Positions 1 to 9,145 of a DNA stretch of 64,000 bases are shown piece after piece. This stretch comes from Anaerobiospirillum thomasii (GTDB taxonomy: Bacteria; Pseudomonadota; Gammaproteobacteria; Enterobacterales; Succinivibrionaceae), in the NCBI RefSeq assembly GCF_900445255.1, contig NZ_UAPU01000007.1:1070001-1134000 (forward strand). Direction: 5' to 3'. The notes below the pieces were generated by a model. The model was given only the letters and a program-made list of their open reading frames with translations. It was not told the origin of the DNA and made no database searches. The position numbers were made by a program, and so were the translations under genes. The first letter of the stretch is position 1. Every line of letters starts with the position of its first letter.

Positions 1-574
1 TCCTGATGTTATTGAAATTGGCAATTCAAATCGACAGCTACATACCACCTCAAAGACTTTAGGACAGAACAAGGCTAAAACTCTGGCAGCAAGATTAAAA
101 GAGATAAATCCTAATCTTGAGGTTGATACTATAGATACCTATCTTACAGCAGACAATGTAGAGGCAACTTTGCAAAATGCCCCTCATTTTGTGTGTGAGG
201 CTATTGATGATATTGCTGCAAAAGCCTGTGTGGTTAACTTTTTAAAGCACAGTGGCCGTATATTTATAAGTGCCGGAGGAGCTGGCGGCCGTATTGATCC
301 TTCACGTCTTAAAATAGCTGATATTGCCGAGGCTAAAGGTGATGCTCTTATTGCAAGACTGCGTACAGAGCTGCGCCGCAAGTACAATTTTCCTAAAAAT
401 GGAAAAAAGATGGGAGTTTTTTGCACCTATTCTGATGAAAAACCTACATATAGCGCTAAAATATTACAACTTAATGAAGGACTACCTGTTTTCGGTGCAT
501 CCATGGCCGTGACAGCTTCTGCAGGACTATTGCTCGCATCATATATGTTAAAGAAAATTGTAGAGGAGGCTTAA
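1..574 (+). CDS. tcdA: tRNA threonylcarbamoyladenosine dehydratase TcdA (3' part)
   Basis: The 5' end lies outside the window; the open frame begins at base 2 and runs to a TAA at 572-574. TcdA is an E1-like (ThiF/MoeB/HesA superfamily) ATP-dependent enzyme that cyclises t6A37 to ct6A in ANN-decoding tRNAs. The visible part carries the SNRQLH segment, a DxIDDI stretch in CEAIDDIAAKA, and the SAGGAGGRIDPSRL motif, all of which line up with E. coli TcdA/CsdL from memory. The C-terminus ends in a hydrophobic stretch typical of the family (SAGLLLASYMLKK). The next gene starts on the base after this stop, with a GAGGAG ribosome site inside the end of tcdA, so the two are probably cotranscribed. 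The adenylation-site N-terminus cannot be checked here. Confidence 0.9.
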   Translation, partial: PDVIEIGNSNRQLHTTSKTLGQNKAKTLAARLKEINPNLEVDTIDTYLTADNVEATLQNAPHFVCEAIDDIAAKACVVNFLKHSGRIFISAGGAGGRIDPSRLKIADIAEAKGDALIARLRTELRRKYNFPKNGKKMGVFCTYSDEKPTYSAKILQLNEGLPVFGASMAVTASAGLLLASYMLKKIVEEA

Positions 575-2521
575 ATGCTTGATAATGATTTTGAGCGCAA
601 TAAGAATATATTAAAGGCCAAGCTTCCTGAGTATTTAAAATCAAAAGGCATCAATATTGACAAGAATTTCAGATGTCTAAATCCTGAGCACAGAGATGTT
701 AATCCTAGCATGGGATATAACAGAAACAATGAGACAGTACATTGTTTTTCCTGTAATGCCACCTATGATATTTTCAAGCTTGTAGGTATTGACTACAGTC
801 TGCACTCATTTTTGGATCAGTACAATAAATTAAAGCAGATGTACAATATTGATTTTAGAAGTACTCCTGACAGCTCTGAGATTCAGACCTCTACTGCCAC
901 CTTTGGTGTCAAAAGAGACAATACCATTATCAGAGAAAATCCTCCTGCATTTACAGCCTCCCCTGTAAACTTTCATGCTCTGGCCAATGATCCTAATATT
1001 GATGCAAGAATGCTGGCATCAGACAAGGTCAACTTTCCTCCTTTAAATAAACCGCAAAACGGTGAGGGCTTCTCTCAGACAGTTCCTTTTAATGACATGC
1101 ATGGTTTTAAAGTTGCCAATGAAGACAACTTTATGCCTGGCAATTCAAATGCTGACGGTCCTCAGATTGGCAATGCTGTATTTGGCAAAAGAACTGTAGG
1201 TGCTGTTCCTTTAAATCAAGGCGGCAACTTTAATCAGCCTCAGTTTAATGCCCATAACTTCAACAGCTTTCCACAGGAAACACGCGTAAGTTATAAAGAG
1301 TATATTGAACAGTGCCACAGAAATGTTGATGCCACTGACTACTTTAAGATGCGCGGCATTTCACAGAATGTTATAGATCGCTTTAATCTTGGCTATGATA
1401 TGCGCTTTGAGGTGGGTCCTGACAGTATTTCCCATGAAAGCTATATATGGCGTGCCGCCATTATCCCAAATGGCGAGTTTTCATATATGGCCCGCAATAC
1501 TGATCCTAACGCCAAAGACAGAATCAGAAAGAAGGGGCATCAGGGTATATTCAATATCAAGGCTCTTGACCGTGAAGGCGCCATTTTCATAACAGAAGGC
1601 GAGTTTGATGCCCTGTCATTAGAGACTTTAGGCTTTCCTGCCATTGCCCTAGGTGGTGCCAGCAACACACAGCCTCTAATTGATTATGTGCAGGAGCATA
1701 ATATAGCCAACCGCATTTTCTATATTGCCCTTGATAACGATGAGGCAGGAGATCAGTGCGCCAAAACCATAGCCTCTGCCTTTATGCAGATGCATGTGGC
1801 CTTCAAGCGCGTAAATATCTCATTCCCATATAAGGATCCTAATGAGGCCTTAATCAAGGACAGACAGAATCTGCTCTACAGGCTTGAGCACATTGAGGAG
1901 ATCTTATCCTTCACACTGCAGGGCGTTATACCGCCAAATGGCAATTTAAGACTTATATATGACAATGACAGTCTGTCACGTCTGTCACTCTCACCTATGT
2001 TATATTCCATGACAGGTGAGGCAGTAGCTCTTAGAAATACCATCTGCTCCATCATTGAAAACAAGATGGCAAGAATCATCTATGCCGGTAATTTCAATCA
2101 GTGGCAGCTGTTATGCAATCTCTTTAGAGTTGAACAAAATGAGATGGGTCAGATGCAGTACAGCACCTGGCATAATGCAAGCTTTATAGAGATAGATAAG
2201 CCTGAGGAGCTTATTCAGTCACTAAAACATGCTGTAACAGCCTGCAAGATTCAGAGCATTACAGAATTTACCCTGGTAACTGATTTAACCTGCTACAGCC
2301 GTGATGAGGTAGCCAAGATCCTGCCATCTTTAGGTCATCTGGGTTCTCAAAGCGAGATATCCATCATTGCCATGCTGCCGCATGATTATTTAAGTCTTGC
2401 CAATGCCAATGCTCTGCAGAATCTTGATGTTACAATCTCAAGCAATGGCTATGAACTGCTCTTTAGAAGCCGTGACCTTCAGGGACGCTCTATAGAATTT
2501 ACCCGCTACAGCGGAGCCTGA
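575..2521 (+). CDS. CHC2 zinc-finger / TOPRIM primase-like protein
   Basis: A 648-residue protein with the architecture of a primase but not the sequence of a typical DnaG. Residues 34-60 form a CHC2-type zinc site (C34, H39, C57, C60, in FRCLNPEH and HCFSC). Residues about 95-240 are a low-complexity Asn/Phe/Pro-rich linker. Residues about 265-330 resemble the region preceding the TOPRIM fold in DnaG (RAAIIPNGEFSYMARNT). A TOPRIM domain follows at about 335-440, with the TEGEFDALSL glutamate motif and the ALDNDEAGD Asp-x-Asp motif. The last 200 residues match nothing I recognise; no Walker A helicase domain is present. It sits between tcdA and rep with gaps of 0 and 2 bases, suggesting one transcript and a role in replication or repair. 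It could be a domesticated phage or plasmid primase. Primase activity is inferred. Confidence 0.75.
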   Translation: MLDNDFERNKNILKAKLPEYLKSKGINIDKNFRCLNPEHRDVNPSMGYNRNNETVHCFSCNATYDIFKLVGIDYSLHSFLDQYNKLKQMYNIDFRSTPDSSEIQTSTATFGVKRDNTIIRENPPAFTASPVNFHALANDPNIDARMLASDKVNFPPLNKPQNGEGFSQTVPFNDMHGFKVANEDNFMPGNSNADGPQIGNAVFGKRTVGAVPLNQGGNFNQPQFNAHNFNSFPQETRVSYKEYIEQCHRNVDATDYFKMRGISQNVIDRFNLGYDMRFEVGPDSISHESYIWRAAIIPNGEFSYMARNTDPNAKDRIRKKGHQGIFNIKALDREGAIFITEGEFDALSLETLGFPAIALGGASNTQPLIDYVQEHNIANRIFYIALDNDEAGDQCAKTIASAFMQMHVAFKRVNISFPYKDPNEALIKDRQNLLYRLEHIEEILSFTLQGVIPPNGNLRLIYDNDSLSRLSLSPMLYSMTGEAVALRNTICSIIENKMARIIYAGNFNQWQLLCNLFRVEQNEMGQMQYSTWHNASFIEIDKPEELIQSLKHAVTACKIQSITEFTLVTDLTCYSRDEVAKILPSLGHLGSQSEISIIAMLPHDYLSLANANALQNLDVTISSNGYELLFRSRDLQGRSIEFTRYSGA

Positions 2522-2523
2522 TA

Positions 2524-4551
2524 ATGCAGCTCAATCAGGCACAAGATCAGGCCGTCAGATATACTGACGGCCCCTGTCTTGTATTGGCAGGAGCAGGCTC
2601 CGGTAAAACCCGCGTCATCACTACTAAAATTGTTCATCTGATTGAGAAGATGAATATTCTGCCACGTGAAATTCTGGCTGTAACCTTTACCAACAAGGCA
2701 GCAAGAGAAATGCGTGAGCGTGTGGCTTTGGATCTTAGTAAAGAGCGTTCAAAGGATATATCCATATCCACCTTTCACTCTCTTGGGCTTGATATCATAC
2801 GCGAGGAACATATACATTTTGGCCTGCACCATAACTTCACTCTCTTTGATGAATACGATCAGTTAAAAATCATAAGAGATATTTTAAATGATCAATATGC
2901 CCATATTTTAAAAAGCGCAGTCAATCCGCGTGAGTGCATTGAAAATGTGGCTGCTGATATCTCATCCTTAAAAGGTAATCTGCTAGGACCTGATGATGTA
3001 ACCTCAAGCCGCGATCTAAAAGCAGTCTACAGATCGTATACAGATTATCTTCTAGCCTGCAATGCAGTGGATTTTGAAGATCTTATTTTCAAGCCAACAC
3101 GTCTTTTCAAAGAAAATGAAGACAGCCGCATCAAGTGGGCCTCACGTTTTAAATATATACTTGTAGATGAGTATCAGGACACCAATGAAACTCAGTACCA
3201 GCTTTTGCGCATGTTAACCTCAATCTACAACAGATTTACTGTGGTAGGAGATGATGATCAGTCCATATACTCATGGCGCGGAGCCAAGCCTGAAAATATT
3301 AAAACGTTATCTGAGGATTATCCTGCCCTAAAGGTTATAAAGCTTGAGCAGAACTATCGCTCCACCTCACTCATTCTGCATGTGGCCAATACCATTATTG
3401 CCAATAATCCGCACGTTTTTACCAAGACGCTGTTTTCCAATATACCTGGTGGCGATAAAATTCGCGTTTTTAAACTCAAAAGCGAAGAGGATGAGGCTGA
3501 CTATATTACAGCCGATCTGCTGCGTCATCGCTGTGAGCACAATAATCCGCCATTATCTGACTATGCTATTCTCTATCGTTCCAACTCTCAGGCAAGACTT
3601 ATAGAAAAAACGCTAAGAGAGGCCAAACTGCCATGCGTTATCACAGGAGGCAGTTCCTTTTTTGATCAGGTCGAGGTCAAGGATATTATGGCCTACTGCC
3701 GTATTGTGGCCAATCCTCGTGATGATGCTGCCATACTGCGCGTTATCAATGTACCGCGCCGCGGTATAGGTGCCGATACCATATCCAAACTATCAGAGCT
3801 TGCAAAGCTAAATAACTATTCTCTCTTTCAGGCCATGCTCGATCCTGAGATTATGAATATTCTCAATGTGCAACAGCTAGAGTCACTAGGCAAGTTCCTC
3901 TCTATCCTGACACAGCTACGTAGCATGCATATCAATAAAGAGGATGTGGCTATTGCCAGAAATCTTACTGAAATTATCGGTTATTCAAGCTATCTTAAAG
4001 CCAATGTAGCCTCACAAAGTGCCGTTGAGTACAAGCTGCGCAATGTCAGCACCTTGCTTGAGTGGATTGAGGATCTAGTAACAGGTAAAAAAGGAGAAAG
4101 TCCAATGCGCTTTGCCCAGGCTGTTGACAGACTAGGGCTTAAGGAAATGATGGACAAAAAAAATGACGATGAGGATATTGATGCCATTCAGCTTATGACT
4201 ATTCATGCCTCCAAAGGTCTTGAGTTTCCTTATGTCTACCTGCTTGGTGTGGAGGAGAAAATACTGCCGCACAAAAACAGCATAGATGATGTGCATGGCA
4301 TTGAAGAGGAGAGACGTCTGGCCTATGTCGGTATTACCAGAGCCAAACAGAGACTTACCATTTCCTACTGCATCAGCAGACGCCGAGGCGGCAATACCTC
4401 TGTGACCATGCCAAGCCGTTTTTTAAGGGAAATGCCTCAAAAAGATCTGCAGCACTTTGATTTCACCAACAAAGACTCAATAGATGATGAGTACTTTGAG
4501 GAAAGTATAGATTTTGCTGTAAGCTCGCTTAAAAATCTTTTAGTCAAATAA
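2524..4551 (+). CDS. rep: ATP-dependent DNA helicase Rep
   Basis: Superfamily 1A 3'-5' DNA helicase that helps replication forks pass protein blocks and takes part in restart. At 675 residues it matches E. coli Rep (673). Motif I is LAGAGSGKTRV near residue 22, motif Ia AVTFTNKAAREM, motif II VDEYQDTN, motif III VGDDDQSIYSWRGA, motif IV KLEQNYRST, motif V TIHASKGLEFPYV and motif VI EERRLAYVGITRAK. The N-terminus (LNQAQDQAV) and GPCLVLAGAGSGKTRVIT are closer to Rep than to UvrD or PcrA. It begins two bases after the primase-like gene, and no terminator separates them. No missing motif or frameshift is seen. Confidence 0.95.
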   Translation: MQLNQAQDQAVRYTDGPCLVLAGAGSGKTRVITTKIVHLIEKMNILPREILAVTFTNKAAREMRERVALDLSKERSKDISISTFHSLGLDIIREEHIHFGLHHNFTLFDEYDQLKIIRDILNDQYAHILKSAVNPRECIENVAADISSLKGNLLGPDDVTSSRDLKAVYRSYTDYLLACNAVDFEDLIFKPTRLFKENEDSRIKWASRFKYILVDEYQDTNETQYQLLRMLTSIYNRFTVVGDDDQSIYSWRGAKPENIKTLSEDYPALKVIKLEQNYRSTSLILHVANTIIANNPHVFTKTLFSNIPGGDKIRVFKLKSEEDEADYITADLLRHRCEHNNPPLSDYAILYRSNSQARLIEKTLREAKLPCVITGGSSFFDQVEVKDIMAYCRIVANPRDDAAILRVINVPRRGIGADTISKLSELAKLNNYSLFQAMLDPEIMNILNVQQLESLGKFLSILTQLRSMHINKEDVAIARNLTEIIGYSSYLKANVASQSAVEYKLRNVSTLLEWIEDLVTGKKGESPMRFAQAVDRLGLKEMMDKKNDDEDIDAIQLMTIHASKGLEFPYVYLLGVEEKILPHKNSIDDVHGIEEERRLAYVGITRAKQRLTISYCISRRRGGNTSVTMPSRFLREMPQKDLQHFDFTNKDSIDDEYFEESIDFAVSSLKNLLVK

Positions 4552-4600
4552 TAAGGCGGCTTATTAAGATCTGTGCCCCCACCTTTATTTATCTAGGCCA

Positions 4601-4626
4601 AAAAAAAGAGAGCTTGCGCTCTCTTT
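4601..4626 (-). terminator. Rho-independent terminator of the YgiW-like gene
   Basis: A 9-bp perfect stem (4605-4613 with 4618-4626, AAAGAGAGC/GCTCTCTTT) closes a 4-base loop. On the minus strand it is followed by a run of seven or more T, as expected for the end of the minus-strand OB-fold gene. It may also stop rep transcripts, but the plus-strand T-run is short. Confidence 0.8.
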
Positions 4627-4653
4627 AATATAGGTCTTGAAAAAATAATCTGC

Positions 4654-5067
4654 TTATTTTGCTGCCTGATTTACAACTACAGCCTGTTTTACATCAATTG
4701 TAGTTGATAAAAGATCCTTATCTATCTCACCTGTGATATCAATAAGCATATCCTTGCTAATGTGAGACCAGCTCTGATCATCATCAAGCTCTACCTCAAT
4801 TCTGTCACCATTTACATCTGTAAACTCATAATTGTCATGACCCAGATAATTTGTAAGTCTGCCTCTTATGGTTACAATCTGATCATCATAACCATTTCTA
4901 AGTACGGCATCTACAGTATTTGGAGCATTGTTTGCAAAACCCTGTGGAGCAGTTGAGTTCACAGCGCCTGAGTTGTTAAAGCCCTGAGGGGTGGCCATAG
5001 CAACACCGCTAATAGTAGCACCTGCAATAGCTGAAGCGGCAAGAATAGATAAAGCAATTTTTTTCAT
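4654..5067 (-). CDS. YgiW/YdeI-family periplasmic OB-fold (BOF) stress protein
   Basis: A 137-residue secreted protein. Residues 1-25 form a signal peptide (Lys-Lys, then an alanine-rich hydrophobic core, AMA before the probable cleavage site). The mature part starts with two copies of a TPQGF/APQGF-type motif and continues into a bacterial OB-fold (BOF) domain, with TIRGRLTNYLGHDNYEFTD and IEVELDDDQSW as diagnostic strands. Relatives in enterobacteria (YgiW, YdeI, VisP) are periplasmic and linked to peroxide, cadmium or peptide stress; no enzymatic role is established. It has its own terminator and appears monocistronic. The exact ligand cannot be told from sequence. Confidence 0.85.
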   Translation of the reverse strand: MKKIALSILAASAIAGATISGVAMATPQGFNNSGAVNSTAPQGFANNAPNTVDAVLRNGYDDQIVTIRGRLTNYLGHDNYEFTDVNGDRIEVELDDDQSWSHISKDMLIDITGEIDKDLLSTTIDVKQAVVVNQAAK

Positions 5068-5250
5068 AATATATACCCTTATAATTTGTTGATTAACTCT
5101 ATGGTTCTAGTATAGAAATAAAGACTTTGATTTAACTTAGGTATGTTAAATTTCTATTAAATTTCAATACAGGTCAGATAGCTTTCTCTCTAACATATTG
5201 AAAAACATGGTTTTTTATTTTATGCCCCTATAAAAAATTTTTAAATATAA

Positions 5251-5859
5251 TTATTGGGCGTAGATCAAATGGGCTCTTTTATCATGGAAAAAGGCATCTG
5301 GCAGTAAAAAATAGCCCTCTAAAAAGGCTGAATCTACAAATACAGTCTTGAACATTGTCATATCCTGTACCTGTGAGAGTGCCTCATAGACTAAAGTTGA
5401 GCAGTAAAAATCCCCCTCAGCTCCATTTAAAACAAATGCAATGCCAAGCTTTTTTTGTAGATAGGCAGCAATCTTGCTTCTATCTTTTTCATCTAATGGG
5501 TAGCGCATAACTCCAAGAGATCTAGCATTATCTAAAAAATCCTCAAGGCTTTGCTCTATTACCATGTTTTTACTCTCATCCACATCATCTGTAGTTGCAT
5601 GTATGACTTTAATGGGATTTACAGAGGCTACCATGGCCACATGCGAGTATGTTGAATCTGTGGCTGTGACAATAACATAACTGTCAACGCCTGTGCCCAT
5701 ACGCAATAGCACATCACCAACCTGTAGCTGTGGCAGGTTATCAAATGACTTTTTACTACAAGTCAGATCATTGCCATATTTAGAATAAACAAAGCCTGCT
5801 ACAGACAGCAGGCTGATTATACATAGTGTAATAAGCAGACTTTTTAATTTAAAAGACAT
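5251..5859 (-). CDS. YiiX/YebB-like NlpC/P60-superfamily hydrolase
   Basis: A 202-residue protein with an N-terminal membrane segment or signal anchor (residues about 6-26). After GDVLLR (48-53), a Ser-His motif (YSHVAMV, H73) and a later Cys motif (FYCSTLVYEAL, C153) occur in the order seen in the circularly permuted papain-fold YiiX/YebB group. Members are thought to cleave amide or acyl bonds in the cell envelope, but substrates are poorly known. The start lies 7 bases beyond the stop of the upstream DUF4878 lipoprotein gene, so the two probably form an envelope operon. No good ribosome site precedes this ATG, which suggests translational coupling. Confidence 0.75.
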   Translation of the reverse strand: MSFKLKSLLITLCIISLLSVAGFVYSKYGNDLTCSKKSFDNLPQLQVGDVLLRMGTGVDSYVIVTATDSTYSHVAMVASVNPIKVIHATTDDVDESKNMVIEQSLEDFLDNARSLGVMRYPLDEKDRSKIAAYLQKKLGIAFVLNGAEGDFYCSTLVYEALSQVQDMTMFKTVFVDSAFLEGYFLLPDAFFHDKRAHLIYAQ

Positions 5860-5866
5860 GTATCAA

Positions 5867-6274
5867 TTACAGGAGGATCTTCCACTCACCCTTTTTATCT
5901 TTGATAAGATTGAAGCTATCAACTTTGCTTTCACCGTCATTTAAAGTGAGTTCAACTCTGGCACTCTTGCGTTTTTCATCGGTCTTATCATCTGTAACAT
6001 CAACAAGTTTTACACTCTTGACACCGCCTCTGGCTTTGATCTGTTCGCTGGTGCCCTTGACCATGACATTGATCTTACCCTTGGCAAAGTCCTTTTGCGC
6101 AGCTTCCATTTCATCTAGGTATAGATAAGAAAAACATTTGTCGGCATTGCCATCTATCATAGCCTGTGTAAATTCAACAGCCACATCGCCAGGCTTGCTA
6201 CCACCGCAGGCACTGACCATAAACAGGACACATGCTGTAAATGCCAGTAATAAGTATTTTTTTAAAGACTTCAT
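5867..6274 (-). CDS. DUF4878-type lipoprotein
   Basis: A 135-residue predicted lipoprotein. The signal peptide ends in a lipobox (VSAC, with the acylated Cys at residue 23) followed by Gly-Gly-Ser, consistent with outer- or inner-membrane anchoring. The remainder has the pattern of the small DUF4878/NTF2-like fold: a helix containing AVEFTQAMIDGNADKCFSYL, then alternating strands ending in GEWKILL. Proteins of this kind have no assigned enzymatic activity. It is the first gene of a two-gene unit with the YiiX-like hydrolase downstream, so a joint role in the envelope is possible but unproven. Confidence 0.7.
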   Translation of the reverse strand: MKSLKKYLLLAFTACVLFMVSACGGSKPGDVAVEFTQAMIDGNADKCFSYLYLDEMEAAQKDFAKGKINVMVKGTSEQIKARGGVKSVKLVDVTDDKTDEKRKSARVELTLNDGESKVDSFNLIKDKKGEWKILL

Positions 6275-6368
6275 GCTTATATCTCCTGATATTTTTTTGT
6301 TAAAGCTAATTATAAAGTTATCACCTTTAGAATTTCTATCGTATCAGACAAGTATTTTGTAAAGTTAT

Positions 6369-6396
6369 GAAAAAGGCCCTATTTACCATAGAGCCT
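6369..6396 (-). terminator. Rho-independent terminator of ilvC
   Basis: A 9-bp stem (6374-6382 with 6388-6396) with one G-U wobble and a 5-base loop, followed on the minus strand by five T. It lies 33 bases beyond the ilvC stop. Confidence 0.7.
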
Positions 6397-6428
6397 CTTT
6401 GAGCTAACTACATTATAAAGCTTTTTAA

Positions 6429-7913
6429 TTATTTATTGCCAACTGCTATCTCTTTCATATCTGACATATAGGCACGCAGTGTTCTGCCTACAGTCTCAAT
6501 CTCATGAGATCTGATAGCCTCGTTGACTTTGATAAGCTCAAGGTTATCAACACCATCATCACAGCTTTGCAGGCCGACACCTATTACATCAGTACCTACA
6601 CCATCCATAAAATCTTTGAGCAGTGGGATTGCTGCATTGGCAAACAGATAGTTGCCATACTCGGCTGTATCTGAAATAACAACATTCATCTCATAGAGCC
6701 TGCGTCTTGCAATAGTATTGGCAATTAAAGGCAGCTCATGTAATGACTCATAGTAGGCAGACTCTGGGTAGATGCCTGATCTGGTCATAGTCTCAAAGGC
6801 TAACTCAATGCCGGCCTTGCAGAAGGCAACCAGTAAAATGCCCTTGTCAAAATACTCCTGCTCTGAGATCTTGGTATCACACTCAGGCGCATTTTCAAAG
6901 TCTGATTTGGCAAAGTTTTCACGCCAGGTATGCAGCTTTACATCATCATTGGCCCAGTCTTCCATCATGACACGTGAAAACTCACCACTTTCAATATCAT
7001 CCATATGCTTTAGATATAAATCTGTCATAATCTCCTTAAGATCTTCGGCAAGATAGAATGCCTTAATCTTGGCTTTATTGGACAGTCTGTCCATCATGTG
7101 GGTAATACCGCCCTGCTTTAAGGCCTCACAAATGGTCTCCCATCCAAACTGAATCAGTTTGCAGGCATAAGCCTTATCAACACCGCTTTGAACCATCTTG
7201 TCAAAGCATAAAATAGAAGCAGCCTGCAGCACACCGCATAAAATAGTCTGCTCACCCATAAGATCTGATTTAACCTCAGCCACAAATGATGATTTAAGAC
7301 ATCCTGCTCTGTGACCACCAGTTGCTGCAGCCCAGGCCTTGGCAATAGCCCAGCCCTCACCGTTTGGATCATTCTCCTTATGTACTGCAATCAAGGTTGG
7401 TACACCAAAACCTCTTCTGTACTCTTCACGTACCTCGGTACCTGGTGATTTTGGAGCCATCATAACTACAGTCAGATCCTTTCTAATCTGCTGACCTACC
7501 TCAACAATATTAAAACCATGTGAATAGCCTATAGCTGCACCATGCTTCATCAGCGGCATCACAGCCTCAACTACAGATGAATGCTGTTTATCAGGAGTAA
7601 GATTGATAACAAGATCAGCACTAGGAATAACCTCTTCATAGGTACCAACCTTAAATCCGTTCTCTGTGGCTCTTACAAATGAGGCACGCTTTTGCTCAAT
7701 AGCCTCGGCTCGAAGTGCATAGCTGACATCAAGTCCGCTGTCGCGCATATTAAGACCCTGATTGAGACCCTGAGCACCGCAGCCTATGATGACAACCTTC
7801 TTACCCTTTAAAAAGTCACAGCCGTCGGTAAACTCGGATCTGTCCATAAACTCACAGCATCCAAGCTGAGCCAATTGCTCACGCAGATTCAATGTGTTGA
7901 AATAGTTAGCCAT
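6429..7913 (-). CDS. ilvC: Ketol-acid reductoisomerase (class II)
   Basis: NADP- and Mg-dependent enzyme of valine, leucine and isoleucine synthesis; it isomerises and reduces acetolactate or acetohydroxybutyrate. At 494 residues it is the long class II form, as in E. coli (491). The Rossmann motif [17 protein letters not shown] lies near residue 45, with the basic segment SYALR that selects [24 protein letters not shown] follows near residue 130. The duplicated C-terminal knotted domains carry acidic metal ligands in [12 protein letters not shown] and later in [10 protein letters not shown]. The divergent regulator ilvY and paired palindromes upstream indicate control by IlvY with acetolactate-type inducers, as in E. 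coli. Confidence 0.96.
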   Translation of the reverse strand: MANYFNTLNLREQLAQLGCCEFMDRSEFTDGCDFLKGKKVVIIGCGAQGLNQGLNMRDSGLDVSYALRAEAIEQKRASFVRATENGFKVGTYEEVIPSADLVINLTPDKQHSSVVEAVMPLMKHGAAIGYSHGFNIVEVGQQIRKDLTVVMMAPKSPGTEVREEYRRGFGVPTLIAVHKENDPNGEGWAIAKAWAAATGGHRAGCLKSSFVAEVKSDLMGEQTILCGVLQAASILCFDKMVQSGVDKAYACKLIQFGWETICEALKQGGITHMMDRLSNKAKIKAFYLAEDLKEIMTDLYLKHMDDIESGEFSRVMMEDWANDDVKLHTWRENFAKSDFENAPECDTKISEQEYFDKGILLVAFCKAGIELAFETMTRSGIYPESAYYESLHELPLIANTIARRRLYEMNVVISDTAEYGNYLFANAAIPLLKDFMDGVGTDVIGVGLQSCDDGVDNLELIKVNEAIRSHEIETVGRTLRAYMSDMKEIAVGNK

Positions 7914-8078
7914 ATTAATTCACCTTTATGAATGTCCAATGTTTTATCTTTAAATCTATACTAATCGTATGTTTTAAAAATTGCTACATATAATTTAATA
8001 TATTGCAATTTTTGCAATGTTGGACTATTATTGCACATAATTAGTGCAAGAATTGATTTATACTTGGGTATAAGGCTT
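7914..8078. promoter_or_regulatory. ilvC-ilvY divergent control region with two palindromes
   Basis: The 165-base gap between the divergent genes contains two inverted repeats. The first is ATTGCAA-3-TTGCAAT at 8002-8018 and the second TTGCAC-7-GTGCAA at 8031-8049. Their centres are 30 bases apart, about three helical turns, so a protein could bind both on one face. In E. coli, IlvY binds tandem operators in the same gap; assignment here is by analogy. The second repeat lies only 30 bases before the likely ilvY start, compatible with autorepression. Confidence 0.65.
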
Positions 8079-8990
8079 ATGATTGATTTAAAAGATGCAT
8101 CCTATTTCTTAAGACTGTGTCAGACCAAAAATCTTACACAATCGGCAAAAATCCTTAATATAAGCCCCTCCACCCTCTCGCGTATCATTTCACGACTTGA
8201 GGACTATCTTGGTGTCTCTTTGTGCAAAAGAGATCCAAAAGGTATAGAAATCACCAAGGAAGGCTATCTTTTTGCAGCCTTTGCCAAAAAATGTCTTAAA
8301 GATTATCAAAAGCTCACATCAGAATTTGAAGGACTTAAGAACAATATAAAAGGCCACATCAATCTTTACTGTTCAGTAACTGCAAGTTTTGTCTATGTGC
8401 CAACCATACTTACCGAAATGAAACTGACATTGCCCAATCTTGATATAAATCTGATTACAGGCGATCCTGCCAATGCTCTTGCCATGCTTGATACTGATTA
8501 TGTTGATTTTGTGGTAGCCCCTCTACCTGAGGATTACAGCAGTGAGTACATTGACTATGTGCATCTGTCCACATTTCCATTGGTGCTTACAGGCTCAAAA
8601 GAGGATATATGGAGCAATGATGAGCTTGATATTTCAACAATTTCACAAAAGCCTTTTATTATGTGCTCACATGGTCTGCTGCGCACCAAGGTGCAGGATT
8701 TTTTAAAGACACACAATATAAACCCTGTATCGGTACATGAAGTGGCTGGACATGAGGCCATGGTGTGCATGAGTGCTCTTGGTTTTGGTCTTACTGTTGT
8801 GCCAAAGCTTGTAGCCGATCTCTCGCCCTACAGAGGCTCCATACGCATGAAAGAATATGAAACCCTGGGCTCTTTTAAAGTATGCCTGTGCTATAAAAAA
8901 GAAAGATATCAAAAGCAGATGAATAAGATGCAGCCTTTTATAGAGCTTGTAGACAAGCTCTCATCTGGCTTTATACAGTCTGTCAGATAG
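8079..8990 (+). CDS. ilvY: LysR-type regulator IlvY
   Basis: LysR-family activator of ilvC, 303 residues from the chosen start. The N-terminal winged helix-turn-helix includes ISPSTLSRIISRLEDYLGVSL, very close to the E. coli IlvY recognition region. The effector domain includes LYCSVTASFVYVPTIL and the late VAGHEAMVCMSALGFGLTVVPKL segment, both typical of IlvY. A longer reading from a TTG at 8031 adds 16 residues that have no counterpart in the family and would run through the second palindrome, so the ATG at 8079 is preferred. Divergence from ilvC supports the assignment. Confidence 0.9.
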   Translation: MIDLKDASYFLRLCQTKNLTQSAKILNISPSTLSRIISRLEDYLGVSLCKRDPKGIEITKEGYLFAAFAKKCLKDYQKLTSEFEGLKNNIKGHINLYCSVTASFVYVPTILTEMKLTLPNLDINLITGDPANALAMLDTDYVDFVVAPLPEDYSSEYIDYVHLSTFPLVLTGSKEDIWSNDELDISTISQKPFIMCSHGLLRTKVQDFLKTHNINPVSVHEVAGHEAMVCMSALGFGLTVVPKLVADLSPYRGSIRMKEYETLGSFKVCLCYKKERYQKQMNKMQPFIELVDKLSSGFIQSVR

Positions 8991-9145
8991 GATAAAAAGA
9001 TAAATTGTGATAAATAACAAAGGCACAGTTAACGTTTTGGCTAAAATTGAGCTTACAAAATTTAAATAAATACAAAATTAGTTAAAAGTAGTATTATTGA
9101 TATAAATAATTTTTATCAACTGCTCATTATGTCAAGGAGATAGGC

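Noticed and set aside
8031-8078. Longer ilvY reading from TTG
   Set aside because: The extra 16 residues have no counterpart in IlvY and cross the second palindrome.
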